Below are positions 37,701 through 48,957 of a DNA stretch of 64,000 nucleotides, piece by piece. Source of the stretch: Dirofilaria immitis (Eukaryota > Nematoda > Chromadorea > Rhabditida > Onchocercidae). The stretch covers positions 6,510,001-6,574,000 of the forward strand of contig JAKNDB010000109.1 in NCBI GenBank assembly GCA_024305405.1, given 5' to 3'. Numbering within the stretch: position 1 is the first letter of the stretch; every line of letters starts with the position of its first letter. Below the pieces are notes generated by a model. The model was not told the DNA's origin. It worked only from the letters and a program-made list of their open reading frames with translations, and searched no databases. A program made the translations under genes and the position numbers.

Positions 37701-40700
37701 TTTAAGCTTAAGAAATTTTCATTATTTTTATTAAATTTTTAACCACGGAATGTTATTCGGACGGAACCTACCGTTTCAATTTTGCCATTATCAGTTGAAA
37801 AACTCTGAATAAAGCAGACTATATTCTGGCTATTTAAATTAGCAAGTTAACAAATGTCTATTCAATCAAACTTAAACATTTATAAATTACTGAGACAAAT
37901 TCATAAAATCCAAATTAAAGCCAAATTTGATTATAGCTTATGCTCCATATTTCAAAATGCCAAGTCGTCGTATCTGGAATGTGGTACGTAAATCAACTGT
38001 AGAAATGTCTTGCGATGTTGATGCAGCGCCGGAAGCGTTTGTTAAATGGGTGGATGCTAATGACCATTCTATTGCTGTTATTCTTGGGAAAATTCATGTT
38101 AGCTTGCTTGAATTATTAACTTTAATGTAACATTCGGTAGTGCTATTTGCAGAAAGTAATGCAAGAATCCTCATAATCTGTCGAACCTTAAAATCAATCA
38201 ATATTTTTGGCTTTTGATACTGAAAATATACATATGTGTATGCAATAATAATTTCCAAAACAGTGATACAATAATAATTCCATCAATATTTCTGCTGTCA
38301 CAAATATCCAAACAACCTGAAATTGTAACCATTTAAAATTAACTAGAACTTCTTCTCTAATCAAACAAAAATCCTTAAAATCTACTTTTCTTTCCAGATT
38401 TTTCCCAATCACACATTGCGTATATCGCAAGTAAATTCAGCTGACGAAGGCCTTTACTATTGCAATGTATCGAACAAATATGGTATCAATCGATCTGTCA
38501 ATCGATTACAAGTTTTCAGTAACCTTTTTTCTAATTAGTAATCAAATTTAATTGGTAGGAGGCATAGAGCATAGATCGAAGTTTCATATTTTTGTTCTCA
38601 ATTACTATCTGATTCATTTTTAACTTATTAGGTCCTACGCACTTCATTCGTATACCGAGTCCAAAAAATCAACTCTGGAAGCACATGAATCAATGGAATA
38701 TGTGTGTGAAGCAGTTTGTGATCCTCGACTTACGATTGAATATTCCTGGACACATAATGGAGTACCAATTAATGATTCTATCCATTTTAAGTATGCTTTA
38801 TTTTAGTTTTTGAAATTTCGGAGCGGCTTATTTCTGAGTCCATTATAATCTTTTCTAATCTCATTGGATTTCATTGGATTCTTTTATTTTTAAATTCCAA
38901 CTAATTAAATTGATAAATTCTGAAGAAAATCGGGATTCAAAATACTTTAAATTCAAAACATTTCAGGCTGTTAAATAATTCGCTGTTAATCGTAAATGCT
39001 CGTGGCTTTCATTCAGGAGCCATTGACTGTATCGCTCTTACCGACGTCGATGTCAAGATTTCAGGAATTGAACTAACCGTGCTTGGTACTAATTTGACCT
39101 CAATTCAAGTCATGTTTATATATTTTTTAAATTGGAAAGCATTCTTTGCTGGAAAAGAAGTTGGTTTAAAAATATGCATACATGAAGCAACCTTTCTGAT
39201 TTTTTCAGTTAACTTCAAATTCTGCAAATTTATAGATGTACCTGATGCGCCAATAGTAATGGAAATAGATTGCAACGAGCAAAGAGCAATGATAAAATGG
39301 CGTCGACCACATGATCACGGTGATCAAATCAAACAGTTTCTGGTTCAGATGCAAACTGAATTTGAAGAAGTGTGTTTTGTCAGATAAAGTTTCTTTTAGA
39401 ATTTGTTTTCTAAAGAAAACCGTATTTCCAATTTCAGGGATTATGGCAAACTGTTGTGGAAGAAGAAAATACTGCTGCTGATTTTTATCAAGCTGACATT
39501 GCACTTTCACCGTGGGTGAGAATTCAGAATTTCGATTTCCAAAAAATCCGATTAAAAATGTTGAGTTTCCGGGGTAATTGCCTAATCTGATTAGTGAGTG
39601 ATCGATTTAATAGAATCTATACGAGTGGTAATATTTCAGGTGAATTATACATTTCGCGTAACAGCTCGAAATTCACATGGTGAAAGTGAACCAGGTTTCA
39701 AGAAAGGAATAATGTGTTCTACGAAAGCTTACTATCCATATACAAATCCAAGGGATGTCCGAGCCGAAGGGAATGAACCAAACAATATGATTATCGAATG
39801 GAGACCTATGGACAAATATGATTGGAATGGTCCAGGATTACAGTACATAGTCCGTTATAGGCTTAATGAACCAGGGAAACTTGGACAGAAATACGAATTG
39901 AGGATCCTTTAGCTGTAAGTACTTTCTGATATATTTCTTTGTAGGTAGGATATTATAAAAGAATTGCACATATTCATTTAAAACTTTCAGAATCATACAG
40001 TTGTTCGGGAGCAACCAACATTCCGAGAATATTTGATTCAAGTTGAATCTTTGAATAATTTTGGTCGCGCAATTGTGAAACCAACAAGTGTCAAAGGATA
40101 TTCAGGAGAAGATAGTAAATTCTCTGAAAATTAAATACGAAAATAAGGAATGTTTGAGTTTTTAAAACTTTTAAAATTTTATTATAAACACATACTTTTG
40201 CAGCTCCTTTGTTGTCGCCGGTTGGTTTCAGCACTTCTGAATTCATAAATTGTACAGCAGTTCATCTCATATGGAAACACGTGGATAGGGATACTGTACG
40301 CGGTCATTTCAAGGGCTACCTGGTAATGTTATGAATATTTCTAACTCCAGAAATTGAGATATGCGTAGATCGTAGTTACTCAAATATTCTCTTCATTTTT
40401 TTAGATTGATTACTGGGAAAATGGGAAGCCATATACTATAGTGGATGTTGGGGTTGAAAAACATAAGAACGAGACGATTCTTTATGATTTAAAGCCCACA
40501 ACGAACTATACGGCACGTATTAGAACAGCGAATAATCGGTACCTAAGTGAATTTCCATCAACAATCCAATTTACAACTCCCGAAGGAAGTAAGGAATATG
40601 AAATTCTCAAGGATTGATCTCAAGATATCTAGCAATTAATAATGTATATATTACAGTCCCATCCAAAGTACATAATATGAGGGTACGAGCAGTTGGAGCA

Positions 40701-43272
40701 AAAAGCTTATATGTTACATGGGAACCTCCACGAGAACCAAATGGATACGTACGCGGCTATTTTATTACTTTTGAAAGTACGATGTTCTTTCAACATTGAC
40801 TGTTTTTTAATAATTTTTCTCGAGTCACAGCATTCAATTGATCCAGTAATTCAGGCTCCATCGTCACGAATTATACCTAGTTTTTAATTTGTGGTATTTT
40901 GCAAAATGGCGATTTCTTAAAAATGGATAAATTTTAAGATTCTTCAACAGGCGTAAGGGAAGAAACTTTTGTATTAAACCGACAACTTTATTATTTAAAT
41001 GAGGAAGGTGAGCCAGATACTGGCTATAAGGTTTCTGTCTGGGCAGAAACGAAGGGTGGTGAAGGACCAAAAGTTGTGCGACCAGTGCGAACTTGGCCAC
41101 CTCGAGGTATTTCTTAGTCATTTCAATAATGTAAAACTCGGAATTTGGTGCGATGGAGAGAATGAATGAAGAAAAATAACTAACTGTTATTTATTAAAAT
41201 AAACTCTGCGTATAAACAAAAAACATTTCTGCCATTCTCTCCATTATTTTTTCTCTTTCATTTTGAACTCCTTCACATTATACGGAATTTGGGGAATGTA
41301 ATTATTATTCAAAATAAATTTTCTCATCGTATCAACAAATTAGATAATTGTAGCGATCATCCATACTGCTTTTAATTTCTAAAATATGTTTGCAGAACCG
41401 GATGTACCAAATTTCACTGTCGAAGCGATTTCCCCACCACAGCTCGAGTTCAATGGTTACCTTCGAATGGCACCGAATGGGCTATGCCAGGATCTACTTT
41501 CCTTGTCAATTATTCCATTGCCAGTAATAATCTTAATTTGAAAAAAATGACTTTGGATTTTGCGAAATTTTTGTCACTTATTGCAGTAAGGGAGATTTAA
41601 ATTCTCATTCCTAAATTTCAATAATATTCAGATAGTAACGATTGGATAGAAAGTAAGCAAATAAGCTTGCCTCAAACTGAGGTACTGTTAAACGATTTGG
41701 AAGAAGACACACGGTATAAGATAATTGGCATCGCTAAAGAAGGTCAGAGGCAACGAACATCCGAGGTAATTACAATACGAAGCCTAAGCCGAGCTACGAT
41801 AACGCACATATCTCATGGTATGGATGCTTTAAATATCTACGCAAACTAAAACTAAGAATATTATAAAACTGAGTAGTACTGAAATACTCTGCAAATTACG
41901 AAATCGGTCGATATTTAACAAATGTGCATAGGCTATGTGTAGCAAAAGAAAGGTATGCAATAGGAAGGGAAGGCAATCAAGCTGATTCTGCATTATTTGG
42001 CCTGCAATATGACCATTTCTTCATTTCCTCATGATTGGAAGAAAGACTTAAATATAAAGGACTTAAATACATATCAATTCTGATATGAAATCCAATCTAA
42101 AGATCTTATCGAGATGTGGAGAGAACAGCATCAATCGATTAGTTTTGCCGCATTGCAGTGTTTCTGAGCTTGGATGCTGCAAATGATCAACTTGGTTTAG
42201 ATGTGGCTTCACATATGTACTTACAGCTATTGCTCATCCAGTTATGTTATCGCCACAAGATATAATGCTGTGAATGATGAGCTCTCACTACTTTTATTGT
42301 TTTGCAGAAAGCTTGCAAAGCGCAGCTTGGTTCATCGCAGTATTGTGTGCAGTAATGCTTGCATTATTCACTGCAGCGGTACTGTGTTGCTGTGAAAGAC
42401 AACGAAATTCCGTCAAACAGAAGGAGCTGGAACGAGGTCATCACATCGATATCGGAGAAGACCAGTAAGTTCCCGAATTTTTCCAAGATTTTCATAACTA
42501 AAATTTAGAATTGGAGATACTTTGGTATTCTTCATTTGCAACTGCCCTCAAATTTGCATATTTTCCACTATCCTTATTTTATTTTCGCATTCCTATTATT
42601 TCCAGGAATTTTATGGAATACTTATATGGATTTAAATGATTACCACGTATTGTTTTTTTTTTGCACATCACGAAATTCCGTCTATTAAATCATATTTATT
42701 CCATATCACTCGTTCCTAATTCGTGTATTGCCGCACCGGTTCAATCGACATTCAACTATGGATGTGCATCTATTTGCGTCGCCCTGTGGCTATTTATTAA
42801 CTTTATTTTCAGTAATGGGGACATGTAAGAATGCTTACGTTGATTGACTTAACATTTGGTGCGACATATCCTTTGGACATGAACCAGACTGCAATTGTAC
42901 ATACCCGAAAGACATTATTAAAGGCAGAATTAAGCTCATTTCCTTCCATTTTTTATTGGAGAGTTAGATGAGATTATATAATTGTTTTGACCGAACAAAG
43001 TTCGTTAATCGATTTATTCAGCAAAACTGAAAAATAGCAAGCAGTGAAATCTTCTGGTTATTTTGGTATTATTCAAATTTTTAAAAACCTAACAGTGCTA
43101 ACATCTTTTTCACAGAAACAGTTATATAGTAGCTCGTCAGTCATTCTTTTGTGAAGGAACAACAGCCCTAAATTGTCGATTCAGGTCATCAGATCTAGTT
43201 CCTTATTCATCTGTCGTTCGTTATGAAGTCATGAAAAGCATGCAACAGAAATCATTTCTGCAAATTGCATAG
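34800..43272 (+). CDS. lad-2: L1-family neural cell adhesion molecule (LAD-2-like), 6 Ig + 5 FN3 + TM
   Basis: A single-pass adhesion receptor of the L1CAM type, which acts in axon guidance and adhesion. Exons in order encode Ig1 (34800-34914, 35515 on; FEWFKDGKRL, DQGYYQCHVSN), Ig2 (35880 on, 36208 on), Ig3 (36.42-36.85 kb; ITWSKLNGELP, DAGTYECRS), Ig4 (36.92-37.61 kb), Ig5 (37.93-38.52 kb), Ig6 (38.63-39.08 kb), five FN3 repeats (39.24-41.82 kb; PDAPIVMEID, RARHS-type loop ARNSHGESEP, YVTWEPPREPNGY, WLPSNGTEWAMPG) and a transmembrane exon (42306-42464; WFIAVLCAVMLALFTAAVL then CCCERQRN). The tail ends in exon 43116-43272 (SYIVARQSFF ... stop TAG) with an optional 12-nt exon before it. I see no FIGQY-type ankyrin motif, which favours LAD-2 over SAX-7. 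The signal-peptide exon is not identified. Frame breaks at 35985-35989 and 41432-41435 lie in homopolymers. Confidence 0.9.
42813..42824 (+). other. Candidate 12-nt microexon in the L1CAM cytoplasmic tail
   Basis: TAATGGGGACAT is flanked by a strong acceptor (CTTTATTTTCAG) and a consensus donor (GTAAGAATG). The upstream exon ends in phase 2 (GAAGACCA) and the next exon starts at 43116 after TTTTTCACAG. Including the 12 bases keeps the frame and changes GEDQNSY to GEDHNGDINSY; skipping it also keeps the frame. If its donor is not used, the tail terminates at TAA 42826-42828 after HNGDM. The coordinates give three possible tails. Confidence 0.6.
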
Positions 43273-45573
43273 CAGCAGCACAAATGCGATTTATATTAGT
43301 CTCACTATAAGCAAGTAAATATTTTAGACCTTCCGTTATTCCGCATGTTTGAGTATATTGATGAGTGGGAAGTTATTCTAATAAGGTAACACTAGTACTT
43401 TTCACTCATTCGGACTAATCATTCCGCAGTATATAATGTGTTGCCTCACAGCAAAGATTCTAAAATGTTCTAAAAATGACAATCATGAAAAAATGGGTCA
43501 TTTAACAAACCTGCGAAGGAGAATAACCACTCAATATTTATCCGGAAAAGAACACGTTTATTGGTAAAATAGTAGATTGAAACTAAAGTGAACAGATATT
43601 TCGTATTCGCTTCATGAAGTGAGTGAAGTAATAACCATTTCTGTCTCATGTCGATATACTAGCCTTGTTAGTCAAATGGAAACGATTTTCTCAACTTACT
43701 TAAGGTGCTTAGCTTAATTCCACTAGACTCATTTGGAGTATTTTTAGCAGAACTAATTCGAAAAAATTTCTCAAACCATGCTTGTGACATCAAATGATTT
43801 CCCAAAAGGTTTGATTCGTCCAAAAAATATCGTGTATCACCAATTATAGCATTGATCGGACTGCGTTCAATTTGAAAAATTTCAGTGTTTTATGCAACAA
43901 ATACATAGTGGCTATAACAGTTTTCAAACACTCCATAAACTGAACCAAATCGTAAAAATCTACTCTGCTAAAGAGAGAACCACTTTGACGAAATATAATA
44001 TGAGGTTCGTATTTCTAATTTAAATAAGAATTCATCAATGGAATGGGAAATGTATTCGTGCAAACAACTTGCAAATATAATGTAAGTAATTGATTATTTA
44101 GCAAAAGATTATAAAATTTGCAGTCAATTCTTTGCATCTAAAAGGCATCGATTTTATAGTACGTTAACTTTGGTTAGAAACAACGCGGCTCAACTTTGAA
44201 TTCTCTCTATGTGAAACTGATTTATTATGAATATATAAAAATTATACACTTCCTCGTAGAGTCCTAAAATAAGTTAGAATATCTCCATACCCAAAACTTA
44301 TTAACGACTAATTAGTCTGATTAAGTTAATAGGACGATGATTCGAGGTTCTGGGTAGTTGAGAATAATAAAAGTTCACAAAAATTATTTTGAGAGGCAAT
44401 AGATATGATGAGTCAATATTGTAAAAACAGCTTCTATGCAATAGTGTGCATGTCATCAAGTAATAACCAGGACAAAGCACATTTGTTTCCTAACATATAG
44501 TACACATCACTCTGAACCATTCCAACAAGTTTCGCAGGAATCGGATATTTCTGAGGAGATATTTGGATTCAGGCAATTTCTCCGATACGTTGCCAAAGTT
44601 CAGATAGCAGTGATCTGAATTCTCTAAATGGATTTAAAATTCAGTAACGGAGTAGAGCTTACAACGATGACAGTAACTGTGAGTTATGTTGCTTCCCAAA
44701 TGATTTATAAATACACGAAACCAGAAAAGGGAGAAACTTATCCAAAATTGTTGAGTGTGCAACAAACCGCTATATAAAGCTGTTTTTTTTTTTTTTTTCA
44801 GAATTCGAATATAGAATTCAATTTTGTTGCGAAATCGAATACTCTGATTGTCGGTAGTCATTTTCAAATTAGTCACACTCGTTTGCAGTTCCGCAAAAGC
44901 CTATAAAGAAAAGCGAAATATTTCTTTTCCCACTTGGATAATCAATCTGGCCGAATCAATGGAGACGATATGATCCAACTGTATGCATTCATTACGTACA
45001 GCAAATTACAGTTCCTTTACTTTGATATATATTCTTATTATTCTCGTTTGCATTGATTTTTAATTCTGCGCAGAGCATAGATAACAATCCAGTAACAAAT
45101 AAACTGGCAATTGTAACAGCAGTGCGACAAAACGCATCAATGAGATTCTGAAATAAGTTGTCTTTGAAAAATTTCTAAATTGTGATCCGAAACTTTGGAT
45201 TATATTAGCAAACATTTATAAAAGCATCAGAAAATTTTCATTATTAATACAACAGCTTATAAAATGAACTCAAATTCGACTCCCATTTCTTTCTATACTG
45301 ATATTCTATGATATCAAGTTCGTATCAGATAGTATATAAAACAACTAATGGATGGTCTCCATCAATGACATTCCCTTTCTCATTTTTTCATTTGTGTCTT
45401 CTGGTTCAGTTTGTGGAGCTCAGTTGCTTCGCTTCGAGTAGCACAACTATGCACTGCGATGTACAATCAAAATCTCCAGTCAAAGGTTTACATAAATGCA
45501 ACAAGACGTAGATCGTATGTAAAAATATAAAATAACGACGGCATGAAAGACGCTATATCTTAAATTTAGTGAT
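43273..45573. other. Non-coding AT-rich stretch
   Basis: No ORF with protein character or splice context is visible on either strand. It probably includes the 3' UTR of the L1-family gene. Confidence 0.5.
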
Positions 45574-45772
45574 TCAATTATTCTGGTACGAGTTTGGAAA
45601 TCTGATATTCTTTAGCAGTAGCTGCAAGTGAAAACGATTTCCTTCCAGCAATAACAGCTGTTCTGCTTGAATGCGAATAGTTTTGAATGTAACAAACTGC
45701 GGATCAGACGTAATAGATAATTGTATTCGTCCACCAGCATCTTGAACATGGGCACACCATCCGTCACAAATG
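45574..45772 (-). CDS. Coding-like ORF, possible terminal exon of an unidentified gene
   Basis: After a GGCCAG acceptor at 45773-45774, the minus strand is open to a stop and reads ICDGWCAHVQDAGGRIQL ... QAEQLLLLEGNRFHL. Alternating hydrophobic residues suggest a beta-rich fold. The ORF is GC-richer than its surroundings. No family recognised; it may pair with the ORF at 46037-46237, though their phases do not join directly. Confidence 0.35.
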
Positions 45773-46036
45773 GCACTGGCCAATATATTAATATAGCAGG
45801 TAATATGTCACATCAATGCTGAATTATGCCCATAGCATTTTGGTACGTTAAGCATGTCGTTCACGAAGGTAACAAACTCTAAATAAAATCGCTTCAATTA
45901 TATTCTTTTTGAAAATATGGAAAGATCAAAAAGGAAAAATTTTATGATCATTAATTCGTTTTTGAGAAATGCTAATTTTTTCTCAGTAGGAATGGCATAT
46001 TGATCAATGACTGTAAAAATCATTTTTTTATATAAG

Positions 46037-46237
46037 TCACTAAAAGCTTCTTTACGGAATTCACATGAACAGGCAGTTTTGTCTTTTGGAATTCAACAGA
46101 TTTGTAATTAAATGAACAAAGGAAAGATTTTCCTGTATAAAAAGTTTTCTTTGACTGATTCTTCAGTGATATCAATAGTTGCCAATCTTCAACATTTCTT
46201 CTAATTTTGTGGAAGTACAAGAACTGTCTGTATCAAA
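46037..46237 (-). CDS. Coding-like ORF, possible internal exon of an unidentified gene
   Basis: Behind a GATACAGACAG acceptor the minus strand reads FLYFHKIRRNVEDWQLLISL, then TFYTGKSFLCSFNYKS and LPVHVNSVKKLL before a GTGACT donor-like site. The WQLLISL and LPVHV strands look like a beta-sandwich domain. The upstream region has a strong GTAAGTT donor near 46362, so further exons may exist. No function assigned. Confidence 0.35.
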
Positions 46238-47169
46238 TGAATAATAAATTTACGTTGAAGCGAGTTTGAATTTTTCCCAGAAGATACCAATTTATAAAAC
46301 TCTACCGGTTTTGCAATTTTCACTCAAGGAACAGATATATCAATAAATGAAACTGATAACTTACGTTCATGAATGCTACGCTGTATAATGTAAGGAATCA
46401 TTTATTTGTTGCAAAAAAGGGTTTTTGTTTTATTTGAAATGAGAAACGTGAGTACTTTGGCTGGATAGCGGGAGAAGCGCTTCGCCGATATTATTCTATT
46501 TATTATGGTGAAACCATGTAACGATAGTTTTTATTAACGGAGAGCAAACCAGTAATAGAAAATAGTAATAACGGAGCAGCCGTTCCTCAGGATAAAAAAA
46601 AAAATTAATAATGAATAATGATGATCCACAATGAGTAGACTGTTTTTATAGTGAGGATGTTTACCAGTTTTCCAAGTATTATGACCAGAACTGACATAGG
46701 TTTATACGGTTATAAAATTGATGCGATGATTGATTATGAAAATATTTAGAACTTTTCAAAGTTATAACCACTAAAAGTATAATGTATAGGATTAGAAAAC
46801 TAATAAGATTGATGATGAAGATATTTACAAGTTTTGAAATCGTTATATGATTGCAGAACTTGAGAATTAGATGATTTATACCTTTAAAAATATGAAAGAA
46901 CCGAAATACTTTTATAAAATAAAAGCATCTTTGTTATCTCGATCTGCATATACTAAAAATATTTCGGTTTTTCCGACATTTATCTAATTCTTATCTTTGT
47001 TCCTTATTACCATTCTTATCTCCAATGGTAAATACCGTAAACTAATTCACATGTAAACAGTTTTGACAGAACAAAGCCTATGTACAATTTTGAAGAACAC
47101 TTCCCTTCAAATACTAGGCTAATACATAGTGGGAATGTTTTTAAAAAACATCTCCACTATAAAAGGGAG

Positions 47170-47370
47170 TGTCGCTGAAACTGCGAGGAAAACTAGAAAA
47201 TTAGAAATTCAATGCCTTCCTTTGTGTTGGATTTCAACACAAAGGGGTATATGTTGTACGTGCGTATCCTACTGTACGATGTAAGCTAAGATTGCCGCTT
47301 TTGTCTATGAGCATCACTCTCCACACCCTAACAAAGGTCCTTTTCTTTACAGCTACAATTGTATCAGGAT
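47170..47370 (+). mobile_element. LTR fragment, BEL/Pao family (plus orientation)
   Basis: Begins TGTCGCTGAAACTGCGAGG and matches, with mismatches, the first ~150 bases of the intact LTR at 53742-54412 (minus), including the TTGTGTTGGATTTCA and TTTGTCTATGAGC blocks. After that it follows a variant shared with the inverted LTR end at 48750-48950. Right limit uncertain. Confidence 0.7.
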
Positions 47371-48749
47371 CCTCCACTCACGAAAGAAGAGGATCCTGAT
47401 CAGCAAACCAGTATAATATGAGCTGTTCATCGACGCGGCTGGTTTATTCAACAGGAAGGGCGTCTTTCTTTTAGTCTCTCATTTTTTTCTTGAATTATGC
47501 TATCATCATTAAACTTGTCTTAATGATGTCTTTGAAATTGTATGATTGATTTAATCACCGTTCGTTGATGTATTATCATGTTACCGTAATAAAGGTTTAG
47601 TTACCGAAGTTTGAGGTTCTTTCAAAGTACGAGAAACAAGAAACTGAAGAAATCTGTGGGAACTTGAAGAAAACAGTTACCCATGTCAAGTTAGTTACAA
47701 TCAGAAAGAAATCGTTGACAAGAGGTCTTATTCATTTCAAGGTTTATGGTTACAACCAGCAACTTCACGAGCCATTCATCTATCTTTACAAGCTACCCCA
47801 AATAACCCCTGTGCTACCAAACGTATTTTAATTTTGATTAAACGACGATACTTCCCCGTTATGTTACGTGTATTTGCTCGAGTCAATAAATATTATTGCG
47901 ACGCGCCTCGCACTCTTATAATAGGAAGCATGCCAACGAGACATCTCATCATAGAGCCTCTCTTTCTCCCAACAAACTCAAACACATTCACAACAACCTA
48001 TTTATCTCACAGTACTTTGCACGAACATATCCTCACGAGAATTGTAATATTGCTTCTAATTTGTCCAGTCTAGGTTAGACCATAAATGATCAAGATTGGT
48101 GCTACCTGATGAAGGTCCAAATGAAGGATAGAATGAAAGCAGTTGTGGACCCATGAATTGGTAGAGTATAGTGGAATTAGCGAAGCGTTGAAAGTTTGCT
48201 AAGACGTGAAGGAACTGAATCGGAACCAACTCTAGCACTTACATTACAGAAAATCCTAACAAGCTCCATAATTATTTTATTGATAGACTACCTATAAGGG
48301 ATTTGAATAAAAAGTGCGCTTACCTAGCTATTTCAAATTCAGTAACTTCACATCTGGAACATCCAAAAACGATGCTTTCTATTTCGCCTTATGATGACCT
48401 TAAATCTCAAGCACGAGTTTCAATCCTAGTACTACCTTCGATTAGTCCCAATTGTGTCCTGATTTGTGGGATCGAAAATATTCCCAAACACGATAAATAT
48501 TAGAAATGGAAAATGTTTTTATAAAGTAGACTATAGAAAACTATAAAAAATGTACAGTACAAATAACTGATTGTCCAAAAATCAAATCTGGTGAATGCTA
48601 AGTGGTTGACTGTTGACAACTTTTAACCACTATCGCATTATGCACATTTCCAGCTTGAAATCGATGAAAGGCGTTAACCAGTCTGAAACTATGCTGCAAT
48701 TGTTATATATCGTTATAAAAATGAATCATAAAAATTAGCCAAATTTAAT
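47371..48749. other. Spacer between inverted LTR ends, no gene seen
   Basis: About 1.4 kb between two inward-reading LTR starts. It may hold the remainder of variant LTRs or an older nested insertion. Short ORFs at 47.83-48.5 kb lack protein character. Confidence 0.4.
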
Positions 48750-48950
48750 TTTTATAACTCTAAGGAATAGGACATTTGTTGGCGTGAGGAGGGAGTGCTG
48801 CTCATATACAAAAGCGTCAATTTTAACTTATATAGTACAGTATTTAGTAAAAGCACTACAACCTATATCAACCCATTCATGTGAAACCCAATACAAAAGG
48901 AAGCATTGAATTTCTCTGATTTCTTAGTTCTCCTCGCGGTTTCAGCGACA
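48750..48950 (-). mobile_element. 3' LTR (start) of the BEL/Pao element, minus orientation
   Basis: Read on the minus strand, the LTR starts TGTCGCTGAAACCGCGAGGAG at 48950, just after the integrase C-terminal coding sequence, as expected for the 3' LTR. It aligns with the 5' LTR for ~150 bases and then with the variant seen at 47313 on. The 3' limit is unclear. Confidence 0.65.
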
Positions 48951-48957
48951 CTCGGGA

